Part shown: positions 10,248-19,479 of the stretch, in pieces
Layout: each line of letters begins with the position of its first letter
Position numbering within the stretch: position 1 is the stretch's first letter
Assembly (NCBI RefSeq): GCF_009903685.1
Contig: NZ_JAAABI010000001.1
Span: 496,001-560,000, forward strand
DNA length: 64,000 bases
Direction: 5' to 3'
From: Flagellimonas ochracea
GTDB taxonomy: Bacteria > Bacteroidota > Bacteroidia > Flavobacteriales > Flavobacteriaceae
Translations under genes and position numbers: made by a program
The notes under the pieces: model-generated
What the model was told of the DNA's origin: nothing
The model's input: the letters and a program-made list of their open reading frames with translations, nothing else
Databases searched by the model: none

Positions 10248-11108
10248 TTAGTCTTCAAAAGAAGTACTGGTGTATTCGTATGCGGCTTCGCTATTCAAAG
10301 TTGTTTGAAAGTTTTCATCCCTTGAAGCCACCATGGTATCGTCCATAGGCTGTCTTCTATAAGCAATGGCCACTTGTTCAATAGTATGGTTTTGTCCTCT
10401 GTTCGATACCACGTAGCTAACTCCTTCTTCGACATCCAACTGGATGGCATAGTCGTCTCTGCTACTGTTGATATGACTTCCAAGGTTTACGGAAGGGGTA
10501 AGGCTGTTATAGGCTACCTGAGTGGCGTAAAGATCTAGGCCACCGAAACCGTCCCGTCCTTCGGAAGCAAAGAACAACAGGGTGCCATTGTATAGGCTGG
10601 GATATAGTTCGTCTTCTTTGGTATTTACTTTCGGACCTAGGTTTTTGGATACCCCTAGGCTTCCGTCAGCCTTGATATCCGCAACATAAATGTCATACTT
10701 TCCATAGCTTCCCTTCATATTTGAGGCAAAGAACAAACGTTTTCCGTCTTCTGATATGGTAGGGTGCTTGGCCGAAGCATATTTTGGGCAAACGTCCAAT
10801 TTAGTAATGTTGGTCCACTTTCCGTTGATTTTTTCAGCACGATAGATTTGGTGAACGGACTCCCTTTTCGAAAACAGTCCGTATAGCGGCTTTTGTTCAC
10901 TGGAGTGACTGAAATAAGCCGTTTCTCCATCTTGGGTTACGGACATGGAAGGGATGAAACCTTCCAAGGTAGATAAGTGTCCCTGATTTTGAATTGTTTC
11001 AGCGATTTCTGCTTTGTTTTCAAATTTCATTGGGTTTTGAGCAGTGATAAATCCTGTAAAGAACAAACTGATTGTTAGGGTCAAGCTGTAGATAATTGAA
11101 CGTATCAT
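10248..11108 (-). CDS. secreted WD40-like beta-propeller (PD40) protein
   Basis: A 286-residue exported protein (signal peptide MIRSIIYSLTLTISLFFTGFITAQ). The mature part contains PD40-type blades: SMSVTQDGETAYFSHS, HPTISEDGKRLFFASN followed by YDIYVADIK, and LYPSLYNGTLLFFASEG followed by GGLDLYAT. In Bacteroidota such blades usually sit in the periplasmic half of OmpA-linked or gliding/secretion-associated proteins (PorE-like). Here the OmpA domain is absent and the C terminus is an ordinary acidic tail (YEYTSTSFED). Its role is not known. It is monocistronic, with its own terminator. Confidence 0.72.
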   Translation of the reverse strand: MIRSIIYSLTLTISLFFTGFITAQNPMKFENKAEIAETIQNQGHLSTLEGFIPSMSVTQDGETAYFSHSSEQKPLYGLFSKRESVHQIYRAEKINGKWTNITKLDVCPKYASAKHPTISEDGKRLFFASNMKGSYGKYDIYVADIKADGSLGVSKNLGPKVNTKEDELYPSLYNGTLLFFASEGRDGFGGLDLYATQVAYNSLTPSVNLGSHINSSRDDYAIQLDVEEGVSYVVSNRGQNHTIEQVAIAYRRQPMDDTMVASRDENFQTTLNSEAAYEYTSTSFED

Positions 11109-11401
11109 GATTTGGGGATTTGGGGGTTAATACATGACAAAGTTGGGGAAAGAATTTAGTGGATCACTTATTAATTTTTCACAGGTTTTAAATTTTAACG
11201 ATAAAAAAGTGCATTTCATCGAATATATTTTACTCTATTAACAGCTCAAAAAATAAAAAGTGTCGATAAACGATGTTTTTATACGCTTTAGCAGCTTTCA
11301 CAAATAATTGAAAAATGATGTGCCTTTCATGTCTTGATATGTGTCACGTTAGTTTTTATCTGCATTTTCGACTCAAAACCAATAGATGAATACTTTGAAA
11401 T

Positions 11402-12325
11402 ATGACGATCAGGTTTGTTTGGTTGACCTTCTTCTTTGTATATGCCCATATTGGATGGTCACAACAAATGAATGGGTTTGAATTAAACAATGCTATAGTC
11501 CCTATTGACCAAATCTTGTACGGGGGCCCGCTAAAAGATGGGATACCTGCTTTGGACGACCCAAAGTTCGAAAAAGGCAAGGAAACTGCTTTAGGCTTTG
11601 AAAGAGAGGTATTGGGTATAGCAATAAACAACGTGGCTAAAGCATATCCTTTGTCCATTTTGAATTATCACGAAGTGGTCAACGACTATTTTGGAGATAA
11701 AGGTATTGTTGTTACCTATTGTCCGCTTTGCGGAAGCGGGGTGGCATTCAAGACAAAAATTGCCGGTGAAAATTTAAGCTTTGGGGTGTCTGGCTTGTTG
11801 TACAATAGTGACGTATTGCTATACGACCGTCAAACTCATTCCTTATGGTCGCAGCTAATGTCCAAAGCCATTTCGGGCCAATATGTGGGACGTACTATGG
11901 AGACGGTTCCGGTTTTTCATGGTACATGGGGCACTTGGCTAAAAAAACATCCGAATACGTTGGTTCTTTCAAAACAAACAGGATTTCAGCGTGATTATTC
12001 CACCACACCGTATTTGGGCTATGAACAATCCAAGTCTATTTATTTCCCAGTTTCACATGCTGATTCCAGTTACCATCCTAAAGAAAAGATATTGGGTGTT
12101 TCCATCAATGGTGTACATAAAGCCTATCCTTTCTCTGAACTAAAAAAAGTAAACTCTCCTGAACTGAGGGATACCATCAGAGGGGAACCTATTAGCATTC
12201 TTTTTGATATAGAATCCAATAGCGCTGAATTAATTTATAATGGCAAACTGGACCATCAGAGTGTTACTCTGTTTTGGTTTGCATGGATTGCTTTTCATCC
12301 CAACACAGCGGTATATACAGAATAG
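11402..12325 (+). CDS. DUF3179-domain exported protein
   Basis: A 307-residue protein with a signal peptide (MTIRFVWLTFFFVYAHIGWS). It has the DUF3179 hallmarks: AYPLSILNYHEVVND around residues 81-95, the cysteine pair VTYCPLCGSG (C107, C110), then SGLLYNSDVLLYDRQTHSLWSQ and the second AYP element KAYPFSEL. The CxxC and following motif are invariant in the family, whose biochemical function is not established. It is divergent from the PD40 gene across a 293-bp region in which I saw no clear promoter. Confidence 0.82.
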   Translation: MTIRFVWLTFFFVYAHIGWSQQMNGFELNNAIVPIDQILYGGPLKDGIPALDDPKFEKGKETALGFEREVLGIAINNVAKAYPLSILNYHEVVNDYFGDKGIVVTYCPLCGSGVAFKTKIAGENLSFGVSGLLYNSDVLLYDRQTHSLWSQLMSKAISGQYVGRTMETVPVFHGTWGTWLKKHPNTLVLSKQTGFQRDYSTTPYLGYEQSKSIYFPVSHADSSYHPKEKILGVSINGVHKAYPFSELKKVNSPELRDTIRGEPISILFDIESNSAELIYNGKLDHQSVTLFWFAWIAFHPNTAVYTE

Positions 12326-12647
12326 AATGTATGGGATTTGGTCTCTTGCTTTGCCAAAATGCTCTTTTTTTCGTCCCAAAACCATCAAAGTAGGTAGGTG
12401 GTTTTACCAATCCTTCAGCAATAAAGCATTTGTATTTGTAGACATTCCCTATTTCTAGGAAGCATTCCTTTTTCTTGAATTTCAGTTGTACCAGCAACTA
12501 ACCGAAATATTCGAACTCCCAATTTTCCGGATTCACGTATCGATCAATATATTTTTCAAAACCTTCAATAAAGTGTTAGTTCATAGTGTTCATTTGTTCC
12601 GGTGGAGCAGTTTGGTGCAACTTTTGGTGATTGGCGCCCCATTTCAT
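12264..12647 (-). pseudogene. probable pseudogene with two in-frame stop codons
   Basis: One minus-strand frame begins at an ATG (MKWGANHQKLHQ) and continues for 128 codons, interrupted by TAA at codon 24 (12576-12578) and TAG at codon 50 (12498-12500). Between the stops it reads HFIEGFEKYIDRYVNPENW, and after the second it reads LLVQLKFKKKECFLEIGN and later VKPPTYFDGFGTKKRAFW. This composition looks like real protein rather than noise. The last 62 bp overlap the 3' end of the DUF3179 gene. The family was not recognised. Similar-looking fragments in another frame (GFSDWFGDIVKNQ) continue upstream to about 12760. Confidence 0.4.
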
Positions 12648-12804
12648 AGGTGATATGCATGTAGGGGTTCGCCAAGCTAAATTTCTTATTCGAAGAGAAA
12701 AAAAGGAAATAAGGTAATTTCTTGGTTTTTGACTATGTCGCCAAACCAGTCCGAAAATCCAAACTATGTTGATACCAATTTTATTTCAGTATCAGCATTG
12801 AAAC

Positions 12805-12969
12805 TTAGTCCAGCAAATCTATTTTCTTCATGACCTCCTCTGCCTCGAATGCTTTTTGGTCACTCAATTTTCTATTTGAGGTGGAAAGAGCATGTGCTTC
12901 ACTTAGCAGTTTAGCATATTGTTCTTGCAATTTTTCTTTTTCCGATTTCTTTTTGAATAATCCGAACAT
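12805..12969 (-). CDS. Lacal_2735-type small protein
   Basis: A 54-residue gene, MFGLFKKKSEKEKLQEQYAKLLSEAHALSTSNRKLSDQ... ending KKIDLLD. The start MFGLFKKKSEKEKL, the phrase EAHxLSTxNRKLSDxKA and the length match a small protein family that I recognise from Flavobacteriaceae. It should form a short helical hairpin: a basic N terminus (FKKK) then two amphipathic helices. Codon phase and composition support coding. The function is unknown; the hydrophobic/basic start could associate with membranes. Confidence 0.8.
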   Translation of the reverse strand: MFGLFKKKSEKEKLQEQYAKLLSEAHALSTSNRKLSDQKAFEAEEVMKKIDLLD

Positions 12970-13093
12970 AATCAGTGATAAGTTTTAAAATCTTGTTTTG
13001 TGCAATGGAATCTTAACATAATGTTGGATAAAGATACAAAAATGTTTAACTATTTTTGAAATATGTTAAACAATTAAAATCAAAATAGTGGTT

Positions 13094-13330
13094 ATGAAAA
13101 TTACAGCAATGAATTGGTTGGTCTTAACGACATTGGTTTTAGTAACTGTGACCATTTTCGCCTCAATGAATTTGGCTTTCAATTGGATTTTTTATTTAAC
13201 CGTTTTCGGACAAGTCATTCTTATAGTCACGGTTTACAAAGTTTTGAAGGACGATTACACGACGGATAAGACGTTTGAGGATTTTTATGAAGACCATCCC
13301 ATATCTAGAAACGAACAATTCTTTAAATGA
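13094..13330 (+). CDS. small two-helix membrane protein
   Basis: A 78-residue protein with two membrane segments, about residues 7-27 (WLVLTTLVLVTVTIFASMNL) and 30-50 (FNWIFYLTVFGQVILIVTVY). A conserved-looking acidic C-terminal tail follows (VLKDDYTTDKTFEDFYEDHP). I chose the ATG (MKITAMNW); a GTG two codons earlier is possible. I do not recognise a function. A strong hairpin terminator follows 55 bp downstream, which supports a real monocistronic gene. Confidence 0.72.
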   Translation: MKITAMNWLVLTTLVLVTVTIFASMNLAFNWIFYLTVFGQVILIVTVYKVLKDDYTTDKTFEDFYEDHPISRNEQFFK

Positions 13331-13385
13331 TTAAATCGAAAGCGATTTTCGAGTTTTAATTTGATACAGGAAGTAGGAGGAATAT

Positions 13386-13417
13386 AAAACCCAATTTTCA
13401 AATTAAAATTGGGTTTT
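13386..13417 (+). terminator. terminator after the small membrane protein
   Basis: AAAACCCAATTTT and AAAATTGGGTTTT form a perfect 13-bp stem with loop CAAATT. A residues precede and T residues end the stem, so it can act in both directions. Confidence 0.82.
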
Positions 13418-13698
13418 GACATTGTATACTAGGGAAGAAAGTCTTTTCAAATTGGAAAATTCACCGTATTAGGGCTTTTCAAAAAGCCAAATTTTCACTG
13501 ACACCTGAAGAAACCTGTTTAACTAAACTTCAATAACCCCATCGTTTTTACCTATCGGTTGACAGTAAATTAGAATAATATGGCATGATCCAGTAGAATT
13601 CATTTCAGTCCTGGAAAACGCTCGTTCTGCAAGTTCTTTTTAAAGGTTCATTACAAATGCAGGTTCAAAGTTGGGTATGCCGTTGGAGTATTGATTGG
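13418..13698. other. gap without recognised feature
   Basis: Between the terminator and the 3' end of the VIT gene I see no coding frame with family resemblance, no repeat and no RNA gene. Confidence 0.5.
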
Positions 13699-14409
13699 TC
13701 ATATATTCACTCCAAACAAATAACCTACAAGCGCGGTCAGCCCCATTGCAAGTGTTCCCCAGAAAGTAACTCTAATTATTGCCTTTCCAATACTCGAACC
13801 TCCTGTTCTTGCAGCCATTACCCCCAAAATGATAAGGAAAATTGTCGCTGAGGCATATAAATAAAGTTCCATGTTTTTCAAGGGCAAAAGAATGGAAACC
13901 AAAAAAGGAAGTATTCCCCCTAGTGTAAAGGCTGCACCAGAGGCGAGAGCTGCTTGAACGGGTTTGGCTTGGCTAATTTCGTTGATTCCCAACTCATCTC
14001 TAATGTGTGCTCCCAATGCGTCATAATTGGTTAGTTCTTTTGCTACAGTCAATGCAGTTTCTTTCTTTAAGCCCCTTTTTTCATAAATTTCAGCCAATCG
14101 TTGTAATTCAATTTCGGGCATTTCTTCTAACTCTTGTTTTTCCCGTTCGATATCGGCTTTTTCCACGTCGGTTTGTGAACTCACGGAAACGTATTCCCCT
14201 GCCGCCATGGATAAGGCGCCAGCAACCAAACCTGCCAATGTTGCCAATATAATAGGTTCTCTTGTGGTGCTTGCTGCAGCTACACCAATTGCTAAACTTG
14301 CCGTTGATAGGATACCATCATTTGCACCAAGGACTGCGGCCCTTAACCAGTTGCTTTTGTGAATGTAATGCGGCTTCAAATAATCGTTTAAACTGTCTGT
14401 CTGTTCCAT
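13699..14409 (-). CDS. VIT1/CCC1-family metal transporter
   Basis: A 236-residue membrane protein of the vacuolar iron transporter (VIT/CCC1) family, which moves Fe2+ or Mn2+. Signatures: WLRAAVLGANDGILSTASLAIGV (first membrane helix region), ALSMAAGEYVSVSSQ with the conserved glutamate and methionine, and a cytoplasmic glutamate-rich segment (EREKQELEEMPEIELQRLAEIYEKRG) that binds metal in plant VIT1. Four or five further hydrophobic segments follow. The start is the ATG giving MEQTDSLNDYL; an upstream TTG would add an unlikely 31 residues. It is 167 bp beyond the DUF2892 gene, so membership of that operon is uncertain. Confidence 0.88.
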   Translation of the reverse strand: MEQTDSLNDYLKPHYIHKSNWLRAAVLGANDGILSTASLAIGVAAASTTREPIILATLAGLVAGALSMAAGEYVSVSSQTDVEKADIEREKQELEEMPEIELQRLAEIYEKRGLKKETALTVAKELTNYDALGAHIRDELGINEISQAKPVQAALASGAAFTLGGILPFLVSILLPLKNMELYLYASATIFLIILGVMAARTGGSSIGKAIIRVTFWGTLAMGLTALVGYLFGVNI

Positions 14410-14575
14410 AATTTTGGTGTTTGATGGTACTATTACGTTTTGGATTCCTAAAACTTTCAAAAATGGAATTCCCTGTCGTTTGCTATTATGCTTTGCAAGC
14501 AAACAGCCACTTATTTTCTTTCCTCAATCCAGTGACCTTTCTTCAAGTGTTTATTAAAAAAAAGGTGCATGATCA

Positions 14576-14761
14576 CTATTCCCTAATTCCAAATTTAGTC
14601 AAGATATCTTCCATCAAACACCATTTGGTAAAAGCGGACTGAAACAAGTTGGCACCAACGAATGCGGTAAACCACAACCAATTGATGTTTATATATATGG
14701 CCAACATCAAACTAATCAATATAAATGAACCGGCAGCGGCCCTCACTATCCTATTCTTCAT
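14576..14761 (-). CDS. DUF2892 (YgaP-type) membrane protein
   Basis: A 61-residue protein matching the small membrane domain that follows rhodanese in YgaP. It starts MKNRIVRAAAGSFILISLMLA, continues WLWFTAFVGANLFQSAFTKWC and ends CLMEDILTKFG (the family form is usually W-C-P-M-E). There are two membrane helices. These proteins often accompany sulfur-transfer or efflux genes. It follows the P-II-like gene by 11 bp at the end of the efflux operon and is probably co-transcribed. Confidence 0.85.
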   Translation of the reverse strand: MKNRIVRAAAGSFILISLMLAIYININWLWFTAFVGANLFQSAFTKWCLMEDILTKFGIRE

Positions 14762-14772
14762 AACTTTAATCT

Positions 14773-15078
14773 TTAAATATATTTTTCTATGGGAACCACA
14801 ATCGCTTTAATGGGATTGTTTGTTTCCAGATTTGTATTGAATTCCTTAATCAATTCAAAGAGCAGTTCAATATTTTCATCTTTGGTAAAAGAAAAGAACA
14901 GATTGGACTCCACACCACCCTTTTCACTGGGAAACCAACTTGATGAACGAACCACGGTGGAGGGGTTTTTATAACCATCAATATCGGAACCACTAAAACG
15001 CTCTATGTTTGCTTTTTTGAACAGTTCCAGAATTTCTTGCTCAAATTCTTCTACTACGGTTACTATTAGAAGTTTCAT
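14773..15078 (-). CDS. P-II/DUF3240-like small protein of the efflux operon
   Basis: A 101-residue soluble protein with the pattern MKLLIVTVVEEFEQEILELFKKANIERFS at the start and NPIKAIVVPIEKYI at the end. It alternates strands and helices like ferredoxin-fold P-II/DUF3240 proteins. DUF3240-type proteins are commonly encoded beside RND metal pumps, which agrees with its place 35 bp after the RND gene. A regulatory or metal-sensing role is inferred only. The assignment to DUF3240 rather than another P-II-like group is uncertain. Confidence 0.6.
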   Translation of the reverse strand: MKLLIVTVVEEFEQEILELFKKANIERFSGSDIDGYKNPSTVVRSSSWFPSEKGGVESNLFFSFTKDENIELLFELIKEFNTNLETNNPIKAIVVPIEKYI

Positions 15079-15113
15079 TTTTATTGATTTTCATTTTTTA
15101 TTGGCACCCATTA

Positions 15114-18100
15114 TTACTTACTTTTTCCATTTTGATTGGTCTGAATCGTTTCCAGTTCTTCTTCAGGATGTTTTTTCCTTTCAATCATGTAGTACACCAA
15201 CGGCACAACCAACAGTGTCAATACGGTTGAAACAATGGTTCCGCCCATGAGTGAAATGGCCAGACCTTGAAAAATTGGGTCGAACAGAATCACGAAAGCA
15301 CCTATGACCACAGTGCCTGCAGTCAACAAGATTGGTGTGGTACGGACCGCTCCCGCTTCGATAACCGCTTTTTTCAAAGGAATGCCCTCTGCCAAACGCA
15401 GATTGATGAAATCTATCAACAATACGGAATTCCGGACCATGATACCGGCCAGGGCAATCATCCCAATAAATGATGTTGCCGTAAAAAATGCTCCCAGCAT
15501 CCAATGCCCAAGTACAATGCCGATCAAGGAAAGTGGAATGGCAACCATCATCACGATAGGTGCCTTGAAGTTCTGGAACCACCCCACAATCAATATATAA
15601 ATTATAATAATGACCCCTAAAAAGGTCAGACCCAAATCACGGAAGACCTCTAAGGTAATCTGCCATTCGCCATCCCATTTTACGGTAAAATCGTCCTCAA
15701 AATCAGGTTGTTTGATGTAGAGTTCGTTAATAGAATATCCTTGGGGCAAATCCATTTTTTCAAGTTTATCTGTCATTCCCAGAATGGCGTAAACGGGACT
15801 CTCCAATTTTCCGGCCATGTCTGCCAGCACGTAGACCACTCTTTTTTGGTTCTTTCTATAGATACTTTTCGCCTTCACGGTTTTCTGGATATCGACGAGG
15901 TCGCCAATGGCCATCATAGTGCCCTGATTTGCTTTCACTTTAAGTTGGGAAATATCCAAGAGCGTGGATTTTTCCTTTTCTTCCAATGCCAGAATCAATC
16001 CAATCTGGTCGGCAGCGTCCTCATCATATAAGTTGGTCACTACTCTTTCGGAAAGAGCCATATTCATTGTTTGAACGATTTGTTGGGGAGCCACTCCATA
16101 CAACATGGCTTTTTCTTTATCCACAACAAATTCGTATTCGGTTTGGTCAGCTTCTACCATCCAGTCCACATCCACTACATCTTGGGTATTTTTAAGAATG
16201 TTCCGGACCTGATCGGCAATTTCCATTTGCATATCGTAATCGGGGCCGTAGATTTCACCAACTATGGTAGACAGTACTGGAGGCCCAGGTGGAACTTCCA
16301 CGATCTTTACATTGGCATCGTAACTTTTTCCAATGCGTTGAATTTCTTCCCGCATGGAACTGGCAATACCATGACTCTGGGCACTGCGTTCCTTTTTGTC
16401 AATAAGATTCACCTGGATGTCTGCCATATTGCTTCCTCCACGAATATCGTAGTGCCGAACCAGCCCGTTAAAAGTAATTGGGGCAGAAGTGCCCACATAA
16501 CTCTGATAGTTTACGACCTCTGGTCGCATACGAAGGTATTGGGCAATCTCTTGGGCAACCACATTGGTCCGCTCCAAAGTTGTGCCCTCTGGCATGTCGA
16601 TGACCACTTGAAATTCGTTCTTATTGTCAAAGGGCAGCATCTTTACGGCCACAGTCTTGGTGAAAAATAGAACTACCGAGCCCATCAGCAGTAAAAATGT
16701 AATCCCCAAAAACAACCATCGTCTTTTTTTGTTTTCGACAAGAGGACTTTCAAGCCTATCGTACATTTTGTAGATAAAGCTGTCCTCCAGTTTCTTTTCT
16801 TTTTTTTCCGTCGTTTTTTTGTCCTTTTCTCGAAGTAAGACATATCCTAGATAAGGAGTAATGGTCAGGGCCACGAAAAGGGACAATATCATGGCGATGG
16901 AAGCACCAATGGGCATAGGCGACATATAGGGGCCCATCAATCCAGAGACGAAGGCCATCGGCAGTACAGATGCGATTACCGTAAAAGTGGCCAAAATGGT
17001 CGGGTTACCCACCTCATTAATGGCGTACAATGCCGCTTGCTTGAAGGGCAACCGTTTCATCTTAAAATGTCGGTGCATGTTCTCAGCAATAATGATGGAA
17101 TCATCGACCACAATACCCGTGACAAAGACCAAGGCAAAAAGCGTAATCCGATTTAGGGTATAGTCCAGCATATAGTAGCTCAGCAGTGTAAGGGCAAAGG
17201 TGATGGGAACCGATAAAAAGACCACGAGTCCCCCACGCCACCCCATGGCGAGCATCACTACAAGGGTTACGGCAATAATTGCACCAATCAAGTGCATCAA
17301 AAGTTCTGAGACCTTGTGGGACGCGGTTTCCCCATAGTTTCGGGTAACTTCTACATGTACGTCATTGGGAATCAGGGTCTCCTTCAAATGTTCCACTTTC
17401 TCCAAGGCGATATCGGCAATCTTCATGGCATCAGCGCCTTTCCTTTTAGCCACTGAAATGGTGACAGCGGGATATTCAGATGTATGGGTAGTTGCCTTTG
17501 GGTTCCCTTGCCCAAATCCCAGGGACACGTAATTTTTTGGTACTTCGGGCCCATCTTGGATATTCGCGATTTGTTTTAGATAAATGGGGCGGTTTTGCTG
17601 AACCCCAACCACCAAATTTTCAACGTCGGCAATGGTCTTCAAAAAATTCCCTGTTGTCACATTGAACTCAGTGTCGTTCTTATCAAACGTACCGCCACTA
17701 AGTTGTTGATTGTTGGCTTTAATCATCTCTGCTACCGATAGAAAATCCAACCCGGTTTGTGCCATTCGATCCTTGTCCAGAACCACGCGAAGTTGTCGGT
17801 TTCTTCCACCAATTCTTTTGATGGCCGATACGTCATTGATTTTTTTGATTTCATTGGTCAACTCATTGGCTATCTGTTTCAATTGGTAATCATCATAATT
17901 CTCGCTCCACAGGGTTAGTCCCAATACGGGGACATCATCGATGGCTCTAGTCTTTACCAGTGGAAAGGTCACGCCCTGCGGCATGATATCCATATGCTTG
18001 TTAATTTCATTGTATAGTTTTACAAACGAGCGTTCAATATCTTCACCTACATAAAACTGTACGATGACCATGGCCTGTTCCTCCATTGAAGTGGAGTATA

Positions 18101-18353
18101 CATATTCTATTCCCTTAATGTTCGATATCAATTTTTCCAAGGGTTTTACCACCCTGTTTTCCACTTCGGTAGGACTAGCACCTGGATACCCCACGAAAAT
18201 GTCGGCTATCGGGACATCAATTTGTGGCTCTTCCTCTCGAGGTATCAAAAACGAGCTATAGACCCCGATAACCATAAACACAATCATTAGCAACACGGTC
18301 AATTTAGAACCTATGAATGCTTTGGCTATTTTACCGGCTAATCCTTCCTTCAT
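15114..18353 (-). CDS. RND efflux transporter permease
   Basis: A 1079-residue inner-membrane proton antiporter of the AcrB/MexB superfamily. It begins with a first helix (LTVLLMIVFMVIGVYSSFLI), then the porter domain with VGYPGASPTEVENRVVKPLE and GRNRQLRVVLDKDRMA, and the fourth-helix proton relay FVTGIVVDDSIIIAENMHRH with its aspartate pair. The second half repeats the plan and ends in an ERKK-rich tail. The sequence is nearer to the organic-substrate (HAE-1/MdtBC) type than to CusA. It is third in an operon tolC-mfp-rnd-P-II-like-DUF2892. The operon promoter carries the GTAAC-N4-GTTAC box, so the pump is probably induced with sulfur-oxidation genes. The substrate is unknown. Confidence 0.93.
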   Translation of the reverse strand: MKEGLAGKIAKAFIGSKLTVLLMIVFMVIGVYSSFLIPREEEPQIDVPIADIFVGYPGASPTEVENRVVKPLEKLISNIKGIEYVYSTSMEEQAMVIVQFYVGEDIERSFVKLYNEINKHMDIMPQGVTFPLVKTRAIDDVPVLGLTLWSENYDDYQLKQIANELTNEIKKINDVSAIKRIGGRNRQLRVVLDKDRMAQTGLDFLSVAEMIKANNQQLSGGTFDKNDTEFNVTTGNFLKTIADVENLVVGVQQNRPIYLKQIANIQDGPEVPKNYVSLGFGQGNPKATTHTSEYPAVTISVAKRKGADAMKIADIALEKVEHLKETLIPNDVHVEVTRNYGETASHKVSELLMHLIGAIIAVTLVVMLAMGWRGGLVVFLSVPITFALTLLSYYMLDYTLNRITLFALVFVTGIVVDDSIIIAENMHRHFKMKRLPFKQAALYAINEVGNPTILATFTVIASVLPMAFVSGLMGPYMSPMPIGASIAMILSLFVALTITPYLGYVLLREKDKKTTEKKEKKLEDSFIYKMYDRLESPLVENKKRRWLFLGITFLLLMGSVVLFFTKTVAVKMLPFDNKNEFQVVIDMPEGTTLERTNVVAQEIAQYLRMRPEVVNYQSYVGTSAPITFNGLVRHYDIRGGSNMADIQVNLIDKKERSAQSHGIASSMREEIQRIGKSYDANVKIVEVPPGPPVLSTIVGEIYGPDYDMQMEIADQVRNILKNTQDVVDVDWMVEADQTEYEFVVDKEKAMLYGVAPQQIVQTMNMALSERVVTNLYDEDAADQIGLILALEEKEKSTLLDISQLKVKANQGTMMAIGDLVDIQKTVKAKSIYRKNQKRVVYVLADMAGKLESPVYAILGMTDKLEKMDLPQGYSINELYIKQPDFEDDFTVKWDGEWQITLEVFRDLGLTFLGVIIIIYILIVGWFQNFKAPIVMMVAIPLSLIGIVLGHWMLGAFFTATSFIGMIALAGIMVRNSVLLIDFINLRLAEGIPLKKAVIEAGAVRTTPILLTAGTVVIGAFVILFDPIFQGLAISLMGGTIVSTVLTLLVVPLVYYMIERKKHPEEELETIQTNQNGKSK

Positions 18354-18392
18354 TTTGTGATAATTTTTGTTTTCCCTTGCATTACTGGCTTT

Positions 18393-19469
18393 TTACTGAA
18401 TCGAGATTTTGGCCCCATTGTACAGTTTGCCCCTGGCGTCTATGATGTATTGTTCATTGGCCGATAACCCAGCCAATACTTCCACCGAATCACTGTAAGT
18501 CCTTCCCAAACGTAACCAACGCAATAGTGCTGTATTGCTTTGGCTCACGGTATAGATTCCGGATAGCTGACCTTTGGTTACCAAGGCCTTCTTGGGAATA
18601 AAGACGGTTCCGTAAGAAGTCCTTTTCTCCAGAGGAAATTGTACCGTGGCGAACATTCCCGACAGAATCTCCGTGTCGTTTTTGTCCAATATCACTTTGA
18701 CCAGATATTGTCCTCCTGTATTTTTGGACGAGGAGCTTACTTCTGTTACTTTTCCTTTAACCGTTTCGTCCATGGATTTAAGGGATACCTTCACTTCAGT
18801 ATTTGTTTGTATACGAAGAATTTCAGATTCGGGTACCATGGCCAATACTTGAAAATTACCTGGCGCCTCCACTTCCAGCAATGGTATTCCGGGATTTGCC
18901 ATATCACCTTCTTTGATAAATCTATTGGTCACTACACCATTAAAAGGAGCCCTGATATTGGCATATGCAAGCTGTGCATTTACCTCGTTCTTCATCTGCT
19001 TGGCCGATTCCAAACGTGCTTTGGCCATGTTGTAGTTTGCGGTGATATCATCGAGTTCCTTTTGGGATGCACTGTTCTCCGTAAAAAGATTGGAGTACCT
19101 GATGAAATCTTTTTCAGCATTGGAAAAAGCAGCAGTCGCCTCGGTTATGCCCGCATTTACTTGTGCCAGTTTCGCAGTAATATCTGAATTGTTGATGCGC
19201 AAAAGGAGCTGACCTTTTTTTACTTTTTCCCCGACCTGTACATGGATTTTATCAACATATCCCATCATTCGGGTGCTTAGATTGGCACTGTTTACCGCTT
19301 CGATCTTGCCGCTTACGGATAGAAAGGGATTGGCACCATCTTCTTTTACCGTATTTACCGTTACTTCGATCACAGGTGAATTATCAGCTACTGCTTTTTT
19401 GTCCTGGCTGCCACAGCTTGCTGTAAAGAGCGCTACTGTCAGTAATCCTAAAATGGTTCTATTTTTCAT
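18393..19469 (-). CDS. RND periplasmic adaptor (membrane fusion) lipoprotein
   Basis: A 358-residue HlyD/AcrA-type adaptor. It starts with a lipoprotein signal (MKNRTILGLLTVALFTASCG, lipidated C19). It then has the biotinyl-lipoyl-like half VSGKIEAVNSANLSTRMMGYV, a helical hairpin (about residues 95-150, LAQVNAGITEATAAFSNAEKDF), the returning half YANIRAPFNGVVTNRFIKEG and a beta-barrel domain. It links the RND pump to the TolC-like channel and sits between them with gaps of 10 and 39 bp. Confidence 0.92.
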   Translation of the reverse strand: MKNRTILGLLTVALFTASCGSQDKKAVADNSPVIEVTVNTVKEDGANPFLSVSGKIEAVNSANLSTRMMGYVDKIHVQVGEKVKKGQLLLRINNSDITAKLAQVNAGITEATAAFSNAEKDFIRYSNLFTENSASQKELDDITANYNMAKARLESAKQMKNEVNAQLAYANIRAPFNGVVTNRFIKEGDMANPGIPLLEVEAPGNFQVLAMVPESEILRIQTNTEVKVSLKSMDETVKGKVTEVSSSSKNTGGQYLVKVILDKNDTEILSGMFATVQFPLEKRTSYGTVFIPKKALVTKGQLSGIYTVSQSNTALLRWLRLGRTYSDSVEVLAGLSANEQYIIDARGKLYNGAKISIQ

Positions 19470-19479
19470 GTTGATCTGT

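Noticed and set aside
13088..13093. GTG start for the small membrane protein at 13 kb
   Set aside because: The ATG two codons later is preferred in a genome that mainly uses ATG; the difference is not important.
14410..14502. TTG-started extension of the VIT protein
   Set aside because: It adds 31 residues unlike the family; MEQTDSLNDYL is a typical start for this subgroup.
16071..16670. 199-codon frame opposite the RND permease gene
   Set aside because: Rich in His, Phe and Asn in the manner of antisense frames of hydrophobic genes; no start context and no family.
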